A stretch of 64,000 nucleotides of DNA. Source: Bradyrhizobium sp. WBOS07 (GTDB lineage Bacteria > Pseudomonadota > Alphaproteobacteria > Rhizobiales > Xanthobacteraceae). How positions within the stretch are numbered: the first letter of the stretch is position 1; each line of letters starts with the position of its first letter. This document shows, piece by piece, positions 31,600 through 41,378 of the stretch. The notes beneath the pieces were generated by a model. The model made no database searches and was not told the origin of the DNA. It worked only from the letters and a program-made list of their open reading frames with translations. The stretch lies in contig NZ_CP029008.1 in the NCBI RefSeq assembly GCF_024585165.1, positions 5,475,501-5,539,500 on the forward strand, given 5' to 3'. A program made the position numbers and the translations under genes.

Positions 31600-31983
31600 T
31601 CATTTCTTCGGAAGCGACCATACTGCATGGACGCGATGGAGTTCAGCTACCCAGCACTTTTCGATGTTCTTGGTGTCTCTCCCGAGCAGTTTTGCAAGTT
31701 CGAAAAAGCCTGGTCCGGGTTGCATGTCACCGAGCTTGTGGACGACAACCACAGTAAGCATCCCTCGTCCCGCTGCGTCCTCTTCGGATGATACCTCACC
31801 CAAGAGATGAAAAAGACGGGGATCGTGCGGTTCGAGGCGGATGCTTTGAATCTGCCTCACGAGATCCGAGTATGCGATCATTCCCCGTAGCTTTGCTCGC
31901 TCGACCATGATCGAGCGAGCTTCCTGCTTCGCTGATTCCCAGTCCTTTCCTGAGAATCCATGCTTCATCTCTTTGCGGAGCAT
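31600..31983 (-). CDS. Hypothetical island protein placed directly downstream of thiC
   Basis: This 127-residue protein contains WESAKQEARSIMVERAKLRG then MIAYSDLVRQI, RLEPHDPRLFHLLGEVSSEE, GRGMLTVVVVHKLGDMQPGP and a C-terminal ELHRVHAVWSLPKK. It is polar and has no membrane segment. The order (helix, ISYSEL-like winged-helix turn, VVVVHK strand) loosely recalls the winged-helix part of alkyltransferase-like proteins, but the PCHR active site is absent. The gene begins 9 bp after the thiC stop on the same strand, with GAGAGG upstream, so it may be cotranscribed with the thiamine operon. The unrelated plus-strand frame over it is weaker. Confidence 0.7.
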   Translation of the reverse strand: MLRKEMKHGFSGKDWESAKQEARSIMVERAKLRGMIAYSDLVRQIQSIRLEPHDPRLFHLLGEVSSEEDAAGRGMLTVVVVHKLGDMQPGPGFFELAKLLGRDTKNIEKCWVAELHRVHAVWSLPKK

Positions 31984-31992
31984 TGCGCCCTC

Positions 31993-34045
<2,053 letters not shown>

Positions 34046-34071
34046 TGGAGTGTAGGGTGAGAGCGTGCGCA

Positions 34072-34698
34072 TCACGCCGGCTCCTTGGATAAGCCAAGCC
34101 ATTGCCGTACCCGCGCGTCGGGGTCGGGGTTCTGCGTGACGTCGCTGACGACAGCGATGGAATCCGCGCCTGCCGCAAAAATCTCCGCGGCGTGCTCGAA
34201 CTTGATGCCGCCGATCGCGACCAGCGGGATATCGCCGATGCGCTTCTTCCACTCGGTGATTTTCGGAATGCCCTGCGGCTCGAAGCGCATCGATTTCAGC
34301 GTGGTGAAGAAGATCGGGCCGAGCGCGACATAGTCGGGCTTTGCCTCGAGCGCGGTTTCGAGCTCGGCATCGTCATGGGTGGAGATACCGAGTGACAGGC
34401 CCGCCTCGCGGATCGCCTTGAGGTCGGCCTCGGCGAGATCTTCCTGGCCGAGATGCAGATATTTTGCGTCGGCGACGATCGCGGCGCGCCAATAATCGTT
34501 CACGACCAGCCTGGCCTGCGTGCCTTTCGTGATCGCCAGCGCGTCGGTGACCATCTGCAAGGCCTGGCCGTCGTCGAGCTCCTTGGCGCGCAGCTGGATG
34601 GTGCCGACGCCGAGCTTGGTCAGGCGCTCGACCCACGCCAGGCTGTCGACGACGGGATAGAAGCGATCAGGATACGCGTGGCGATCAGGATACGGCAT
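34072..34698 (-). CDS. thiE: Thiamine phosphate synthase ThiE
   Basis: This 208-residue TIM-barrel enzyme couples HMP-PP and thiazole phosphate to thiamine phosphate. Typical blocks are [70 protein letters not shown] and [20 protein letters not shown]. The start ATG 34698 overlaps the thiG 3' end by 14 bp, indicating coupling. Near the N-terminus a 14-bp unit, gcgatcaggatacg, is repeated twice (34663-34676 and 34681-34694), giving YPDR twice ([14 protein letters not shown]). Confidence 0.92.
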   Translation of the reverse strand: MPYPDRHAYPDRFYPVVDSLAWVERLTKLGVGTIQLRAKELDDGQALQMVTDALAITKGTQARLVVNDYWRAAIVADAKYLHLGQEDLAEADLKAIREAGLSLGISTHDDAELETALEAKPDYVALGPIFFTTLKSMRFEPQGIPKITEWKKRIGDIPLVAIGGIKFEHAAEIFAAGADSIAVVSDVTQNPDPDARVRQWLGLSKEPA

Positions 34699-35467
34699 GC
34701 CAGAACGGGGTCCCAACGACAGGAGTGGAGGGGGAAGCGAAGTCGCGGGCGTTCATCAGCCCGGCCTCGAAGGCGGTGCGGCCGGCCTCGATACCGAGGC
34801 GGAAGGCGTTCGCCATGGCGACGGGGTCGGCGGCCTTGGCGATGGCGGTGTTGAGCAGCACGGCATCATAGCCGAGCTCGAGCGCCTGCGCCGCATGGCT
34901 CGGCGCGCCGAGGCCGGCATCGACCACCAGCGTGATGTCGGGCAGCCGCTCGCGCAAGAGCTTCAGCGCATCGCGATTGGTGATGCCCTTGGCGCTGCCG
35001 ATCGGTGCGGCCCACGGCATCACCACCTTGCAGCCGGCATCGACCAGGCGATTGGCGACCGAGAGATCCTCGGTGCAATAGGGGAACACTTCAAAGCCGT
35101 CCTTGATCAGGATGCCGGCGGCTTCGACCAGGCCAACGACGTCGGGCTGCAGCGTGTCGTTGTCGGCGATGACCTCGAGCTTGATCCAATTGGTGCCGAA
35201 CAGCTCGCGCGCGAGCTTGGCCGTGGTCACCGCCTCGCGCACGGTGCGGCATCCCGCGGTGTTCGGCAGCACGGTGACGTCGAGCTCGCGGATCAGCTTC
35301 CAGAACGCATCGCCAGTCTTGCCGCCGGCGGATTCGCGGCGCAGCGACACCGTGACGATGCCGGCGCCGGAGGCCCGGATCGCCTCCTGCATGATCGCCG
35401 GCGAAGGATAGAGCGCGCTGCCGATGAGCAGGCGCGAGGCGAAGGTCTTGCCGTAGAAGGTCACCAT
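34685..35467 (-). CDS. thiG: Thiazole synthase ThiG
   Basis: This 260-residue TIM-barrel enzyme forms the thiazole phosphate from deoxyxylulose phosphate, dehydroglycine and sulfur delivered by ThiS. The Schiff-base lysine region is [18 protein letters not shown]; other blocks are [34 protein letters not shown] and [20 protein letters not shown]. The start ATG follows a GGAGACACCTTCCACC region. It overlaps thiE by 14 bp. A palindromic repeat lies in the 168 bp between thiS and thiG. Confidence 0.95.
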   Translation of the reverse strand: MVTFYGKTFASRLLIGSALYPSPAIMQEAIRASGAGIVTVSLRRESAGGKTGDAFWKLIRELDVTVLPNTAGCRTVREAVTTAKLARELFGTNWIKLEVIADNDTLQPDVVGLVEAAGILIKDGFEVFPYCTEDLSVANRLVDAGCKVVMPWAAPIGSAKGITNRDALKLLRERLPDITLVVDAGLGAPSHAAQALELGYDAVLLNTAIAKAADPVAMANAFRLGIEAGRTAFEAGLMNARDFASPSTPVVGTPFWHAVS

Positions 35468-35493
35468 GTGGAAGGTGTCTCCTCAAGTTCAAC

Positions 35494-35612
35494 TGTCGTC
35501 CCCGCGAAGGCGGGGACCCATACCGCGTGATTTCTCTTTGGGCACGCGGGGAGAGACCCACTGCCATAACCGCTCCCTGGGGTTATGGGTCCCCGCGTTC
35601 GCGGGGACGACG
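35494..35612. repeat. Palindromic repeat, family D variant, inside the thi operon
   Basis: Left half tgtcgtccccgcgaaggcgg then gacccata; right half ttatgggtccccgcgttcg then cggggacgac; the centre has ccataacc/ggttatgg. It lies between thiS and thiG. Confidence 0.8.
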
Positions 35613-35635
35613 TGAGGATAGAGCGTGCCATCACC

Positions 35636-35833
35636 TCACCCTCCCTGCCGCGGCGTGATGATCTCGATCTCGTCGCCGGCCTTCAGGCTCGTCTCGGCCC
35701 AGCGGCTTTTCGGCACGACGTCGTAGTTGAGCGCGATCGCGAAATGGGTGCCCTCGTAGTCGAGCTCGGACAGCAGCGCATCGACGCTGGCCGCGTTCAC
35801 CTCGCGCTGCTCGCCGTTGACGATCAAACGCAT
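35636..35833 (-). CDS. thiS: Sulfur carrier protein ThiS
   Basis: This 65-residue ubiquitin-like protein begins MRLIVNGEQREVNAASVDAL and ends ITPRQGG. The C-terminal Gly-Gly is adenylated and thiocarboxylated, and hands sulfur to ThiG. The start lies 7 bp after the thiO stop. Length and C-terminus are standard. Confidence 0.93.
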   Translation of the reverse strand: MRLIVNGEQREVNAASVDALLSELDYEGTHFAIALNYDVVPKSRWAETSLKAGDEIEIITPRQGG

Positions 35834-35840
35834 GGCACGA

Positions 35841-36863
35841 TCACCCGCATTGCATCACCTCGTTGTCGATCTGGCCGCGCTCGACATAGGCGAGCGTCAG
35901 CTCGGCGAGCGCGGGCGCGATCAGGAAGCCGTGGCGGTAGAGGCCGTTGACGGAGATCGTCCTGCCGCGAATGCCGATGCGCGGCAGATTGTCGGGGTAG
36001 GCGGGACGAAGCCCCGAGCCGAACTCGACGATGCGGGCTTCGCCGAAAGCCGGGTGCACGGTATAGGCGGCGCCCAGCAGCTCCAGCGCGGAGCGGACGC
36101 TGACGCCGGTGTCCTCGGCCTCGATCGAGGTCGCGCCCAGCATGAACAGATTGTTCTCGCGCGGGATCACGTAGAGCGGCCAGCGCGGATGCATCAGCCG
36201 CACCGGGCGCGCCAGCTGCACCTCGGCCGTCTCGATCAGGATCATCTCGCCCTTGACGCCGCGAAGCTCGCTGTGCTCGTCGCGGGCACCGAGGCCGCGG
36301 CAGTCGATCACGATGCCGGCGGGGTCCTTGGCGAGATCGCTTGCGGTCACGTCGCTTTCGAACTTGATGGTGCCGCCGGCGGCGCGGATGCGCTCGTGCA
36401 GCTGCGGCAGCACGCGGCGCGGCTCGACATGGCCCTCGGCCGGGAAGAACAGCGCGTCGCGGAAGCGGCCCTCCAGCGACGGCTCGAGCGCGGCGAGGCC
36501 GGCGGCGTCGAGCCGGCGGTGGTCCTCGGTCATGCGGGCAAAGCGCTCGAAATCGTTGCGCTCGCGCGGATGGGCGACGACGAGCGAGCCGTTGAACGGC
36601 GTGTCCGGCAGCTCGCGCCGCCAGATATCGAGCGAGCGCAGCCCCAGGCGGCTGATGATGGGCTCGGCGACTTCCGCCTCGCAATAGGGCGCGAGCATGC
36701 CGCCGGCCCAATGGCTGGTGGCGTCCGTCATCGCCTCGTCACCGCGCTCGTGCAAGGTCACGGCATGGCCGGCCTGTGCGAACAGCAGGGCCTGCCAGGC
36801 GCCCGCAATGCCTGCGCCGATGATGGATACCGGTGAATCCGGTCGCTTGGTCTTCTGCAACAT
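35841..36863 (-). CDS. thiO: Glycine oxidase ThiO
   Basis: This 340-residue FAD-dependent amine oxidase has an N-terminal dinucleotide-binding motif SIIGAGIAGAWQALLFAQAG and ends with SVNGLYRHGFLIAPALAEL. It oxidises glycine to the iminoacetate used by ThiG. ATG 36863 lies only about 2 nt after the 3' end of the TPP riboswitch, and the AGGGACAGGG sequence at that end serves as ribosome binding site, so ligand binding could directly hide it. It is the first gene of thiO-thiS-thiG-thiE-thiC. Confidence 0.92.
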   Translation of the reverse strand: MLQKTKRPDSPVSIIGAGIAGAWQALLFAQAGHAVTLHERGDEAMTDATSHWAGGMLAPYCEAEVAEPIISRLGLRSLDIWRRELPDTPFNGSLVVAHPRERNDFERFARMTEDHRRLDAAGLAALEPSLEGRFRDALFFPAEGHVEPRRVLPQLHERIRAAGGTIKFESDVTASDLAKDPAGIVIDCRGLGARDEHSELRGVKGEMILIETAEVQLARPVRLMHPRWPLYVIPRENNLFMLGATSIEAEDTGVSVRSALELLGAAYTVHPAFGEARIVEFGSGLRPAYPDNLPRIGIRGRTISVNGLYRHGFLIAPALAELTLAYVERGQIDNEVMQCG

Positions 36864-36865
36864 CC

Positions 36866-36984
36866 CTGTCCCTTCGCCGGCATGACCCGGATCAGGTTCA
36901 AAGGGTCACCGCGGTCCGGGCAAGCCGGTCGATCGGCATTGCCCATTTAGCGGTATCTCAGCTCCTCCTCGGAGCACCCCTCGG
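36866..36984 (-). promoter_or_regulatory. TPP riboswitch (THI element)
   Basis: Read on the minus strand it has GAGGGGTGCTC, then GCTGAGAT, a long variable stem, and ACCCTTTGAACCTGATCCGG followed by GCCGGCGAAGGGA. These are the conserved TPP aptamer blocks. It ends at the thiO start codon. Regulation by masking the ribosome binding site is inferred. Confidence 0.93.
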
Positions 36985-37040
36985 AACGGTGCTAATGTAG
37001 GACAGTGGGACGGGGCGGTCAACGCGTCAGGTGGAAACCC

Positions 37041-37159
37041 TGCCCCGGACGCAGCGCATTACGCAGTGGTGCGCTGCTGAGCCGGGGCCCATGCTCATGC
37101 GGGATGCTGGGTGCCGGCTCTGCGCAGCAGCGTTGCACGCTGCTGCTTGTCCGGGACAC
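37041..37159. repeat. Palindromic intergenic repeat, family B
   Basis: It begins tgccccggacgcagcgc and ends gcttgtccgggacac around gagccggggccca. It lies between the thiamine operon riboswitch and the transglycosylase gene. Confidence 0.8.
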
Positions 37160-37165
37160 GGGGTG

Positions 37166-37729
37166 TTACCGCGAGGCCTGCGCCCGCGCGTTGCGGACGC
37201 GCTGGGCCAGCTTCCGGTGCGGAGCGGCGGCGAACATCGGCTGCGGGTTGCCGTTCGGCTCGAGCCAAAGTTGACCCATACCCCCCTGGCCCATGCTGCT
37301 GTCGCTCATGGTGGCGAGCTGCACGGCGTCCTGGCGCTGGCGCTTGGCGACGTAATAATAGCCGCCGGCGAAATAACGCACGGCTCGCGCGTGGTCGCCA
37401 TTGGCGGCGCGATAGGCGCCGGCAAGGTATTTCACCGCATAGGTGAGGTTGGTGTTGGGATCGCGCAGGCCGGCGGCATCACCGGTGTAGCCGACGCCGC
37501 GGGCGGTCGCGAGCTTGATCTGCATCAGGCCGATGGTGCCGCCGCGGCCGACCAGGTGCGGCTGATAACGGCTCTCGCGCATGATCACGCGATGCACCAG
37601 CGCTTCCGGCACGCCGTTGGCGCGGGCATGGGCCGCGACCATCTCGGCATAATCGGCTTGGCCGGCGAACGCGGCTTGCGGCAATGTCAGTCCAGCCGCG
37701 AGCAGCGCGGCAATGCGTAAAATCTTCAT
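37166..37729 (-). CDS. Lytic transglycosylase, SLT domain
   Basis: This 187-residue protein has a signal peptide (cleavage near AFA-GQ), then a soluble-lytic-transglycosylase domain: VIMRESRYQPHLVGRGGTIG and LMQIKLATARGVG, whose Glu in RESR is the catalytic residue, and NLTYAVKYLAGAYRAANGD. It cleaves peptidoglycan in the periplasm, often for remodelling or export apparatus assembly. ATG 37729 has AAGGAATATCTG upstream. No secretion-system genes are adjacent. Confidence 0.88.
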   Translation of the reverse strand: MKILRIAALLAAGLTLPQAAFAGQADYAEMVAAHARANGVPEALVHRVIMRESRYQPHLVGRGGTIGLMQIKLATARGVGYTGDAAGLRDPNTNLTYAVKYLAGAYRAANGDHARAVRYFAGGYYYVAKRQRQDAVQLATMSDSSMGQGGMGQLWLEPNGNPQPMFAAAPHRKLAQRVRNARAQASR

Positions 37730-37974
37730 CAGATATTCCTTAGGCCCTTGGGCCCTTGGTGTGACCTGCGCCCGGCCGCCGTTAGGCCTTCCGAACGCGG
37801 CGATGATGTGACCAAACGCCGCCAATGGCGATTTTGCGGCGCCGAGCCGCTTTGACGACTCAATGCCGGGCTACGGGTTCCCTCAGGTGATGCCCGCTCG
37901 CGGCAGCAAGGCTGTCTATTCGCGCGGTCGCGCGAAAGCGAGTAAGAAGCGGCTAGCAAATCGGGAGAGGTGCC

Positions 37975-38175
37975 ATGCCGAAAGCAATCCTCAGCGACAC
38001 CCCCAGGCAGAACCCCTGTGCCCAGTGCGGCACGCCGATCCCGCGGCCCGACTGGATCGAGCCGGGCGAGGGACGCGTCTCGTATCTCTGGACCTGCCAC
38101 GCCTGCAACTACCGCTTCGAGGCGGTGGCCATCTACGACGAGACGGCCGTCGAGCACCCGCCGCTCGCGGCGTAA
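37975..38175 (+). CDS. Small zinc-ribbon-like protein
   Basis: This 66-residue protein has two CxxC pairs: CAQC near residue 15 and CHAC near residue 42, spaced as in a zinc ribbon, plus an aromatic YLWTCHACNYRFEAVAIYD. The start ATG 37975 follows GGGAGAGGTGCC. It is probably cytoplasmic and may bind nucleic acid or a partner; no family was recognised. Confidence 0.7.
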   Translation: MPKAILSDTPRQNPCAQCGTPIPRPDWIEPGEGRVSYLWTCHACNYRFEAVAIYDETAVEHPPLAA

Positions 38176-38200
38176 GGCCTTCCGCCAAGCAGCGCGAGGT

Positions 38201-38332
38201 CTACGCCGCCAGGCGCGGCTGCTGCCAGACGTCCTCGACATCGATGGCGAGCGTGCTGTCCGCGACGTCGAGGTCGATCGACACCTCGCAATATGTTCCT
38301 GAGTGACTCAGGAACAGTGCGCCTGCGCGCAT
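38201..38332 (-). CDS. Possible small acidic protein
   Basis: The minus-strand frame from ATG 38332 encodes 43 residues including CEVSIDLDVADSTLAIDVED and ends VWQQPRLAA. Regular alternation of acidic and hydrophobic residues looks like a real beta-rich or amphipathic peptide. However, the 5' part runs across a 21-bp palindrome at 38295-38315 and no strong ribosome binding site is visible. A shorter start (a GTG within GTGTCGATCGAC) is possible. Evidence is weak. Confidence 0.3.
   Translation of the reverse strand: MRAGALFLSHSGTYCEVSIDLDVADSTLAIDVEDVWQQPRLAA
38295..38315. promoter_or_regulatory. Perfect 21-bp palindrome
   Basis: gttcctgagt-g-actcaggaac has 10-bp perfect arms. It lies 100 bp upstream of the PRC-barrel gene, so it may be an operator. 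Regulatory role is inferred only from symmetry and position. Confidence 0.4.
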
Positions 38333-38415
38333 CGCGACGAAATTGCGGCGTGCACGGAACTGCGTGTGGTCAACGCTGTTTTCTCCTTACGAGTTTCGTT
38401 GAAGGAGAGGACAAC

Positions 38416-38952
38416 ATGATGAAGTCGATCGTCGCCGGTCTTGCCGGCACTGCACTGCTCACGACCGTTGCGTTCGCGCAAGCACCGACCGCCACCACCG
38501 ACAAGGCGGCGCCGTCCGCTACCACGACTACGTCCACGGCCACGACCGCCTCGACCACGGCGTCCGGCCAGTGGCGTACGTCCAAGATGGACGGCCTGAA
38601 GGTCTATAACGAAGCCAACGAGAACATCGGCACCATCAACGACCTGCTGATGGACAAGAACGGCGACATCAAGATCGCCGTGATCGGCGTCGGCGGCTTC
38701 CTCGGCATGGGCGAGCATCTGGTCGCCGTGCCCTACGAGAAGCTGAAGTTCGTCAACGAGGCCGTGGCCTATACCGGTACCGGCGCGAAGCCTGCCACGA
38801 CCACCACGACCGGCGCTGCGACCGGCACCGCGGACACCAAGCCCGCTGCGACCACGACGTCGTCCACCTCAAAATGGTATCCGGACCATGCCGTGTTCAA
38901 CGCCAGCAAGGACGAGCTGAAGAACATGCCGGAGTTCAAGTATACGGAGTAA
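38416..38952 (+). CDS. Exported PRC-barrel domain protein
   Basis: This 178-residue protein has a signal peptide (cleavage near AFA-QA), a Thr/Ala-rich linker, and a PRC-barrel domain (about 50-115): SKMDGLKVYNEANENIGTIN, DLLMDKNGDIKIAVIGVGGF and LGMGEHLVAVPYEKLKF. A second Thr-rich linker precedes the C-terminal KWYPDHAVFNASKDELKNMP segment. Such proteins are common in alphaproteobacterial envelopes and often stress-related. GAGAGGACAAC precedes the ATG. A terminator follows. Confidence 0.88.
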   Translation: MMKSIVAGLAGTALLTTVAFAQAPTATTDKAAPSATTTTSTATTASTTASGQWRTSKMDGLKVYNEANENIGTINDLLMDKNGDIKIAVIGVGGFLGMGEHLVAVPYEKLKFVNEAVAYTGTGAKPATTTTTGAATGTADTKPAATTTSSTSKWYPDHAVFNASKDELKNMPEFKYTE

Positions 38953-38977
38953 TCCCGCTCTGAGCGAGCAGACGAGG

Positions 38978-39001
38978 CGCGCCCGGTTTTCACCGGGCGC
39001 G
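38978..39001. terminator. Bidirectional hairpin terminator
   Basis: cgcgcccggt/accgggcgcg is a 10-bp stem with a 4-nt tttc loop, between the convergent PRC-barrel and ABC permease genes. Confidence 0.7.
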
Positions 39002-39041
39002 TTGTCGTGTCGTTTTTTGTCTCGCGAGTTGCGCCCGTCCT

Positions 39042-39869
39042 TCAGCCGCCGGCCTTGAGTTGCTCGTTGCGGCGGCGCAGGGCCTCCATGGTGGCAAGGA
39101 GGATGACCGACACACTGGTCAGGATCAACGCCGCGGCCGTGATGGTCGGGCTGATGTTCTCGCGGATGCCGCTGAACATCTCGCGCGGCAGGGTGCGCTG
39201 CTCGGGGCCGGCCATGAACAGCACGATCACCACCTCGTCGAAGCTGGTCGCGAAGGCGAACAGCGCGCCCGATGCGAGCCCGGGCAGGATCAGCGGCAGG
39301 ATCACGCGGCGGAACGCCTGAAGCGGCGAGGCGCCGAGCGAGGCGGCGGCGCGTGCCAGATTGGTGTCGAAGCTTTGCAGCGTCGCACCGACCGTGATCA
39401 CCACGAAGGGCGTCGCCAGCGCGGTATGGGCCAGGATCAGGCCGAGATAGCTGCCGGTCAGTCCGATCGGCGCGAAGAAGAAATAGAGACCGACCGCGGT
39501 GATGACGCCGGGCACGACGACCGGCGACAGCACGAAGGCCAGCACGAGCGGCTTGAACCGGCTCTTCCACTGCGCCAGCCCCAGCGCGGCCAGCGTGCCA
39601 AGCCCCATCGACAATGCGGTCGAGGCGACGCCGATGATCACGCTGTTCTTCAACGCATTCATCCAGCGCGGCGAGGTGACGAAGTCGTCGTACCAGCGCA
39701 AGGACAGTCCGGGCAGCGGATAGGTGAGGTACGAGCCCGAGCTGAAGGACAGCGGCATGATCGCGAGGATCGGTGCGATCAGGAAGACGAACACCAGCGT
39801 GGAGACGACGATGGTCGCGGTCCACGCGATGCGTTGGCTGGGCGTGCGCAGGGCGGAATTGTCGCTCAA
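39042..39869 (-). CDS. ABC transporter permease, PotC-type (polyamine-like)
   Basis: This 275-residue inner-membrane permease has about six membrane helices, including WTATIVVSTLVFVFLIAPIL and PLVLAFVLSPVVVPGVITAV. The EAA-loop region is LARAAASLGASPLQAFRRV. The start is taken as TTG 39869: it overlaps the stop of the upstream permease (TTGA) with GGGAGG 9 bp earlier, and no ATG lies in the proper position. It belongs to the four-gene importer 43612-39042. The likely substrate class is polyamines or other small cations, judged only from the family. Confidence 0.88.
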   Translation of the reverse strand: MSDNSALRTPSQRIAWTATIVVSTLVFVFLIAPILAIMPLSFSSGSYLTYPLPGLSLRWYDDFVTSPRWMNALKNSVIIGVASTALSMGLGTLAALGLAQWKSRFKPLVLAFVLSPVVVPGVITAVGLYFFFAPIGLTGSYLGLILAHTALATPFVVITVGATLQSFDTNLARAAASLGASPLQAFRRVILPLILPGLASGALFAFATSFDEVVIVLFMAGPEQRTLPREMFSGIRENISPTITAAALILTSVSVILLATMEALRRRNEQLKAGG

Positions 39870-41128
39870 TTCTTCATGCCTCCCGTGACCTGCTGGCCCT
39901 GCACCAGCTTGCCGTAGACGAGCGCCAGCAGAATGGTGGCGAGCAGCAGCACCGCGCCGAGCGCCGAAGCGAGGCCCCAATTGGCGGTGTCGGTGGTGTA
40001 GAGCGCGATGAAATAGCTGATCATCTGGTCGGCGGCGCCGCCGACGAGCGCCGGCGTGATGTAATAGCCGAGCGCCAGGATGAAGACGAGCAGGCTTCCC
40101 GCGGCGATGCCGGGCAGGGTCTGAGGCAGGTAGATGCGCAGGAAGGCGGTGACCGGCGGCGCGCCGAGCGAGGCGGCGGCGCGCAAGTAAGCCGGCGAAA
40201 TCGCCTTCATGCTGCTGTATAGCGGCAGGATCATGAACGGCAGGAGAACGTGGGTCATGGCCACGCAGACGCCGAAGCGGTTGTAGATCAGGCGCAACGG
40301 CTCGTCGATGATGCCGAGCCAGTGCAGGCTGTCGTTGACGACGCCTTTGCTCTGCAGCAGCACGATCCAGGCGCAGGTGCGGACCAGAAGCGACGTCCAG
40401 AACGGCAGCAGCACGAAGATCATCAGGAGGTTCGACTTACCTGGGGGCAGCGTCGCCAGGAGGTAAGCGACCGGGAAGCCGAGGATCAGGCAGAGGACGG
40501 TGACGCTGAGGCTGATGACGAAGGTGCGGACGAATAGGCTGCGGTAGATGGCCTGGTCCGGCGGGGCCGCGACGATCGCGCCGTCCACGTTCCGCACGAG
40601 GTCGAGCGCCGCCAGGAGGTAGAAGCCCGTGATGGGGCCGCTGGCGTCCTTGATCGTCGTCCAGGTGGCGCGTTCGCGCCAGGCCGGATTGATCCTGCCC
40701 AGCGTCTCCTTGGCGGTGCCGGGCTCGGGCGCGGCCTTCAGATTGCGGGCGGTGCTGGTCAGGATGGTGCGAAAACCGTTCAGCGCGTAGTTCAACCGCT
40801 TCGCCGCGATGGCGATGGTGCCGGCGGCGCGCGCCGCCAGCACGTCGCTAGCCAGTGCTGAATAGGCTTTCTCGTCCGGCAGGTCCTTGCCGTCCCAATC
40901 GGCGAGAGCAGCGATGGTTTGCGGCAGAACCTGACGCACCTCCCTGTCGTCGACCGCGCGCCACAACATGCCGGCGATCGGCCCGGCGAAGGTGAAGAGC
41001 AGGAAGACGAGAAGCGGGGCGACCAGCGCCAATGCCTTGAGCTGACGTGCCCGCTCCGCACGCCTCAATCGGCGCTTGAGCGGCACCTCGGTCGACGCAT
41101 CGGCGCCGGTCAGGGACGCTGCTGTCAT
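39866..41128 (-). CDS. ABC transporter permease, PotB-type, with long N-terminal periplasmic region
   Basis: This 420-residue permease has one membrane helix near residues 32-55, then about 180 residues of mostly soluble sequence (including NLKAAPEPGTAKETLGRINP) before the main membrane domain, which has the EAA loop YLRAAASLGAPPVTAFLRI. The long insert is a known variant of this family. ATG 41128 is used; a TTG at 41158 would extend it by 10 residues. It overlaps the downstream permease start by 3 bp and works with the ATPase and binding protein encoded upstream. Confidence 0.88.
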   Translation of the reverse strand: MTAASLTGADASTEVPLKRRLRRAERARQLKALALVAPLLVFLLFTFAGPIAGMLWRAVDDREVRQVLPQTIAALADWDGKDLPDEKAYSALASDVLAARAAGTIAIAAKRLNYALNGFRTILTSTARNLKAAPEPGTAKETLGRINPAWRERATWTTIKDASGPITGFYLLAALDLVRNVDGAIVAAPPDQAIYRSLFVRTFVISLSVTVLCLILGFPVAYLLATLPPGKSNLLMIFVLLPFWTSLLVRTCAWIVLLQSKGVVNDSLHWLGIIDEPLRLIYNRFGVCVAMTHVLLPFMILPLYSSMKAISPAYLRAAASLGAPPVTAFLRIYLPQTLPGIAAGSLLVFILALGYYITPALVGGAADQMISYFIALYTTDTANWGLASALGAVLLLATILLALVYGKLVQGQQVTGGMKN

Positions 41129-41160
41129 GGAGAGAGCCCGTCGGAATGGCCTGAGCAAGC

Positions 41161-41330
41161 GCCTCGTCCTTCGAGACGACCGCGGAGCCTGTCATCGGGC
41201 CGCGCTTCGCGCGGACCCGGTGGCGGACTCCTCAGGATGAGGCTCCACGGCATCGCTGCTTGCAAAGTTGCTGCCACAGACTCAGATCTCATCCTGAGGG
41301 CCCGCCGCAGGCGGGCGTCTCGAAGGATGC
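41161..41330. repeat. Palindromic intergenic repeat, family E
   Basis: It begins gcctcgtccttcgagacg and ends gcgggcgtctcgaaggatg; middle parts read ctcctcaggatgaggc and catcctgagggcccgcc. Copies occur at 43772-43907, 48719-48852 and 49151-49300. Confidence 0.85.
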
Positions 41331-41378
41331 GCCACGGGCGACTTGCCCGCCACGCATCCTTACCTATTCAAAAAGGCG

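Larger units (their letters stand above)
29345..31992. other. Low-GC accessory island between mug and thiC
   Basis: Base and codon usage change sharply near 29345 (inside the 5' end of mug) and return at the thiC stop at 31993. The 2.6 kb segment contains a cyclase-like gene, a small HTH gene, an NPPF methyltransferase and an unknown gene on the minus strand. No integrase, transposase, tRNA or clear flanking direct repeat was found, so the mode of entry is unknown. Horizontal origin is inferred from composition and gene types. Confidence 0.65.

Noticed and set aside
31525..31791. Plus-strand ORF opposite the hypothetical island gene
   Set aside because: The 88-residue product has no coherent motifs and overlaps the well-formed minus-strand gene with its own ribosome binding site, so it is treated as a shadow frame.
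29542..31983. Complete Pycsar, CBASS or R-M system in the island
   Set aside because: No TM, TIR, phospholipase or nuclease effector and no restriction enzyme could be recognised, so only the separate genes are annotated.
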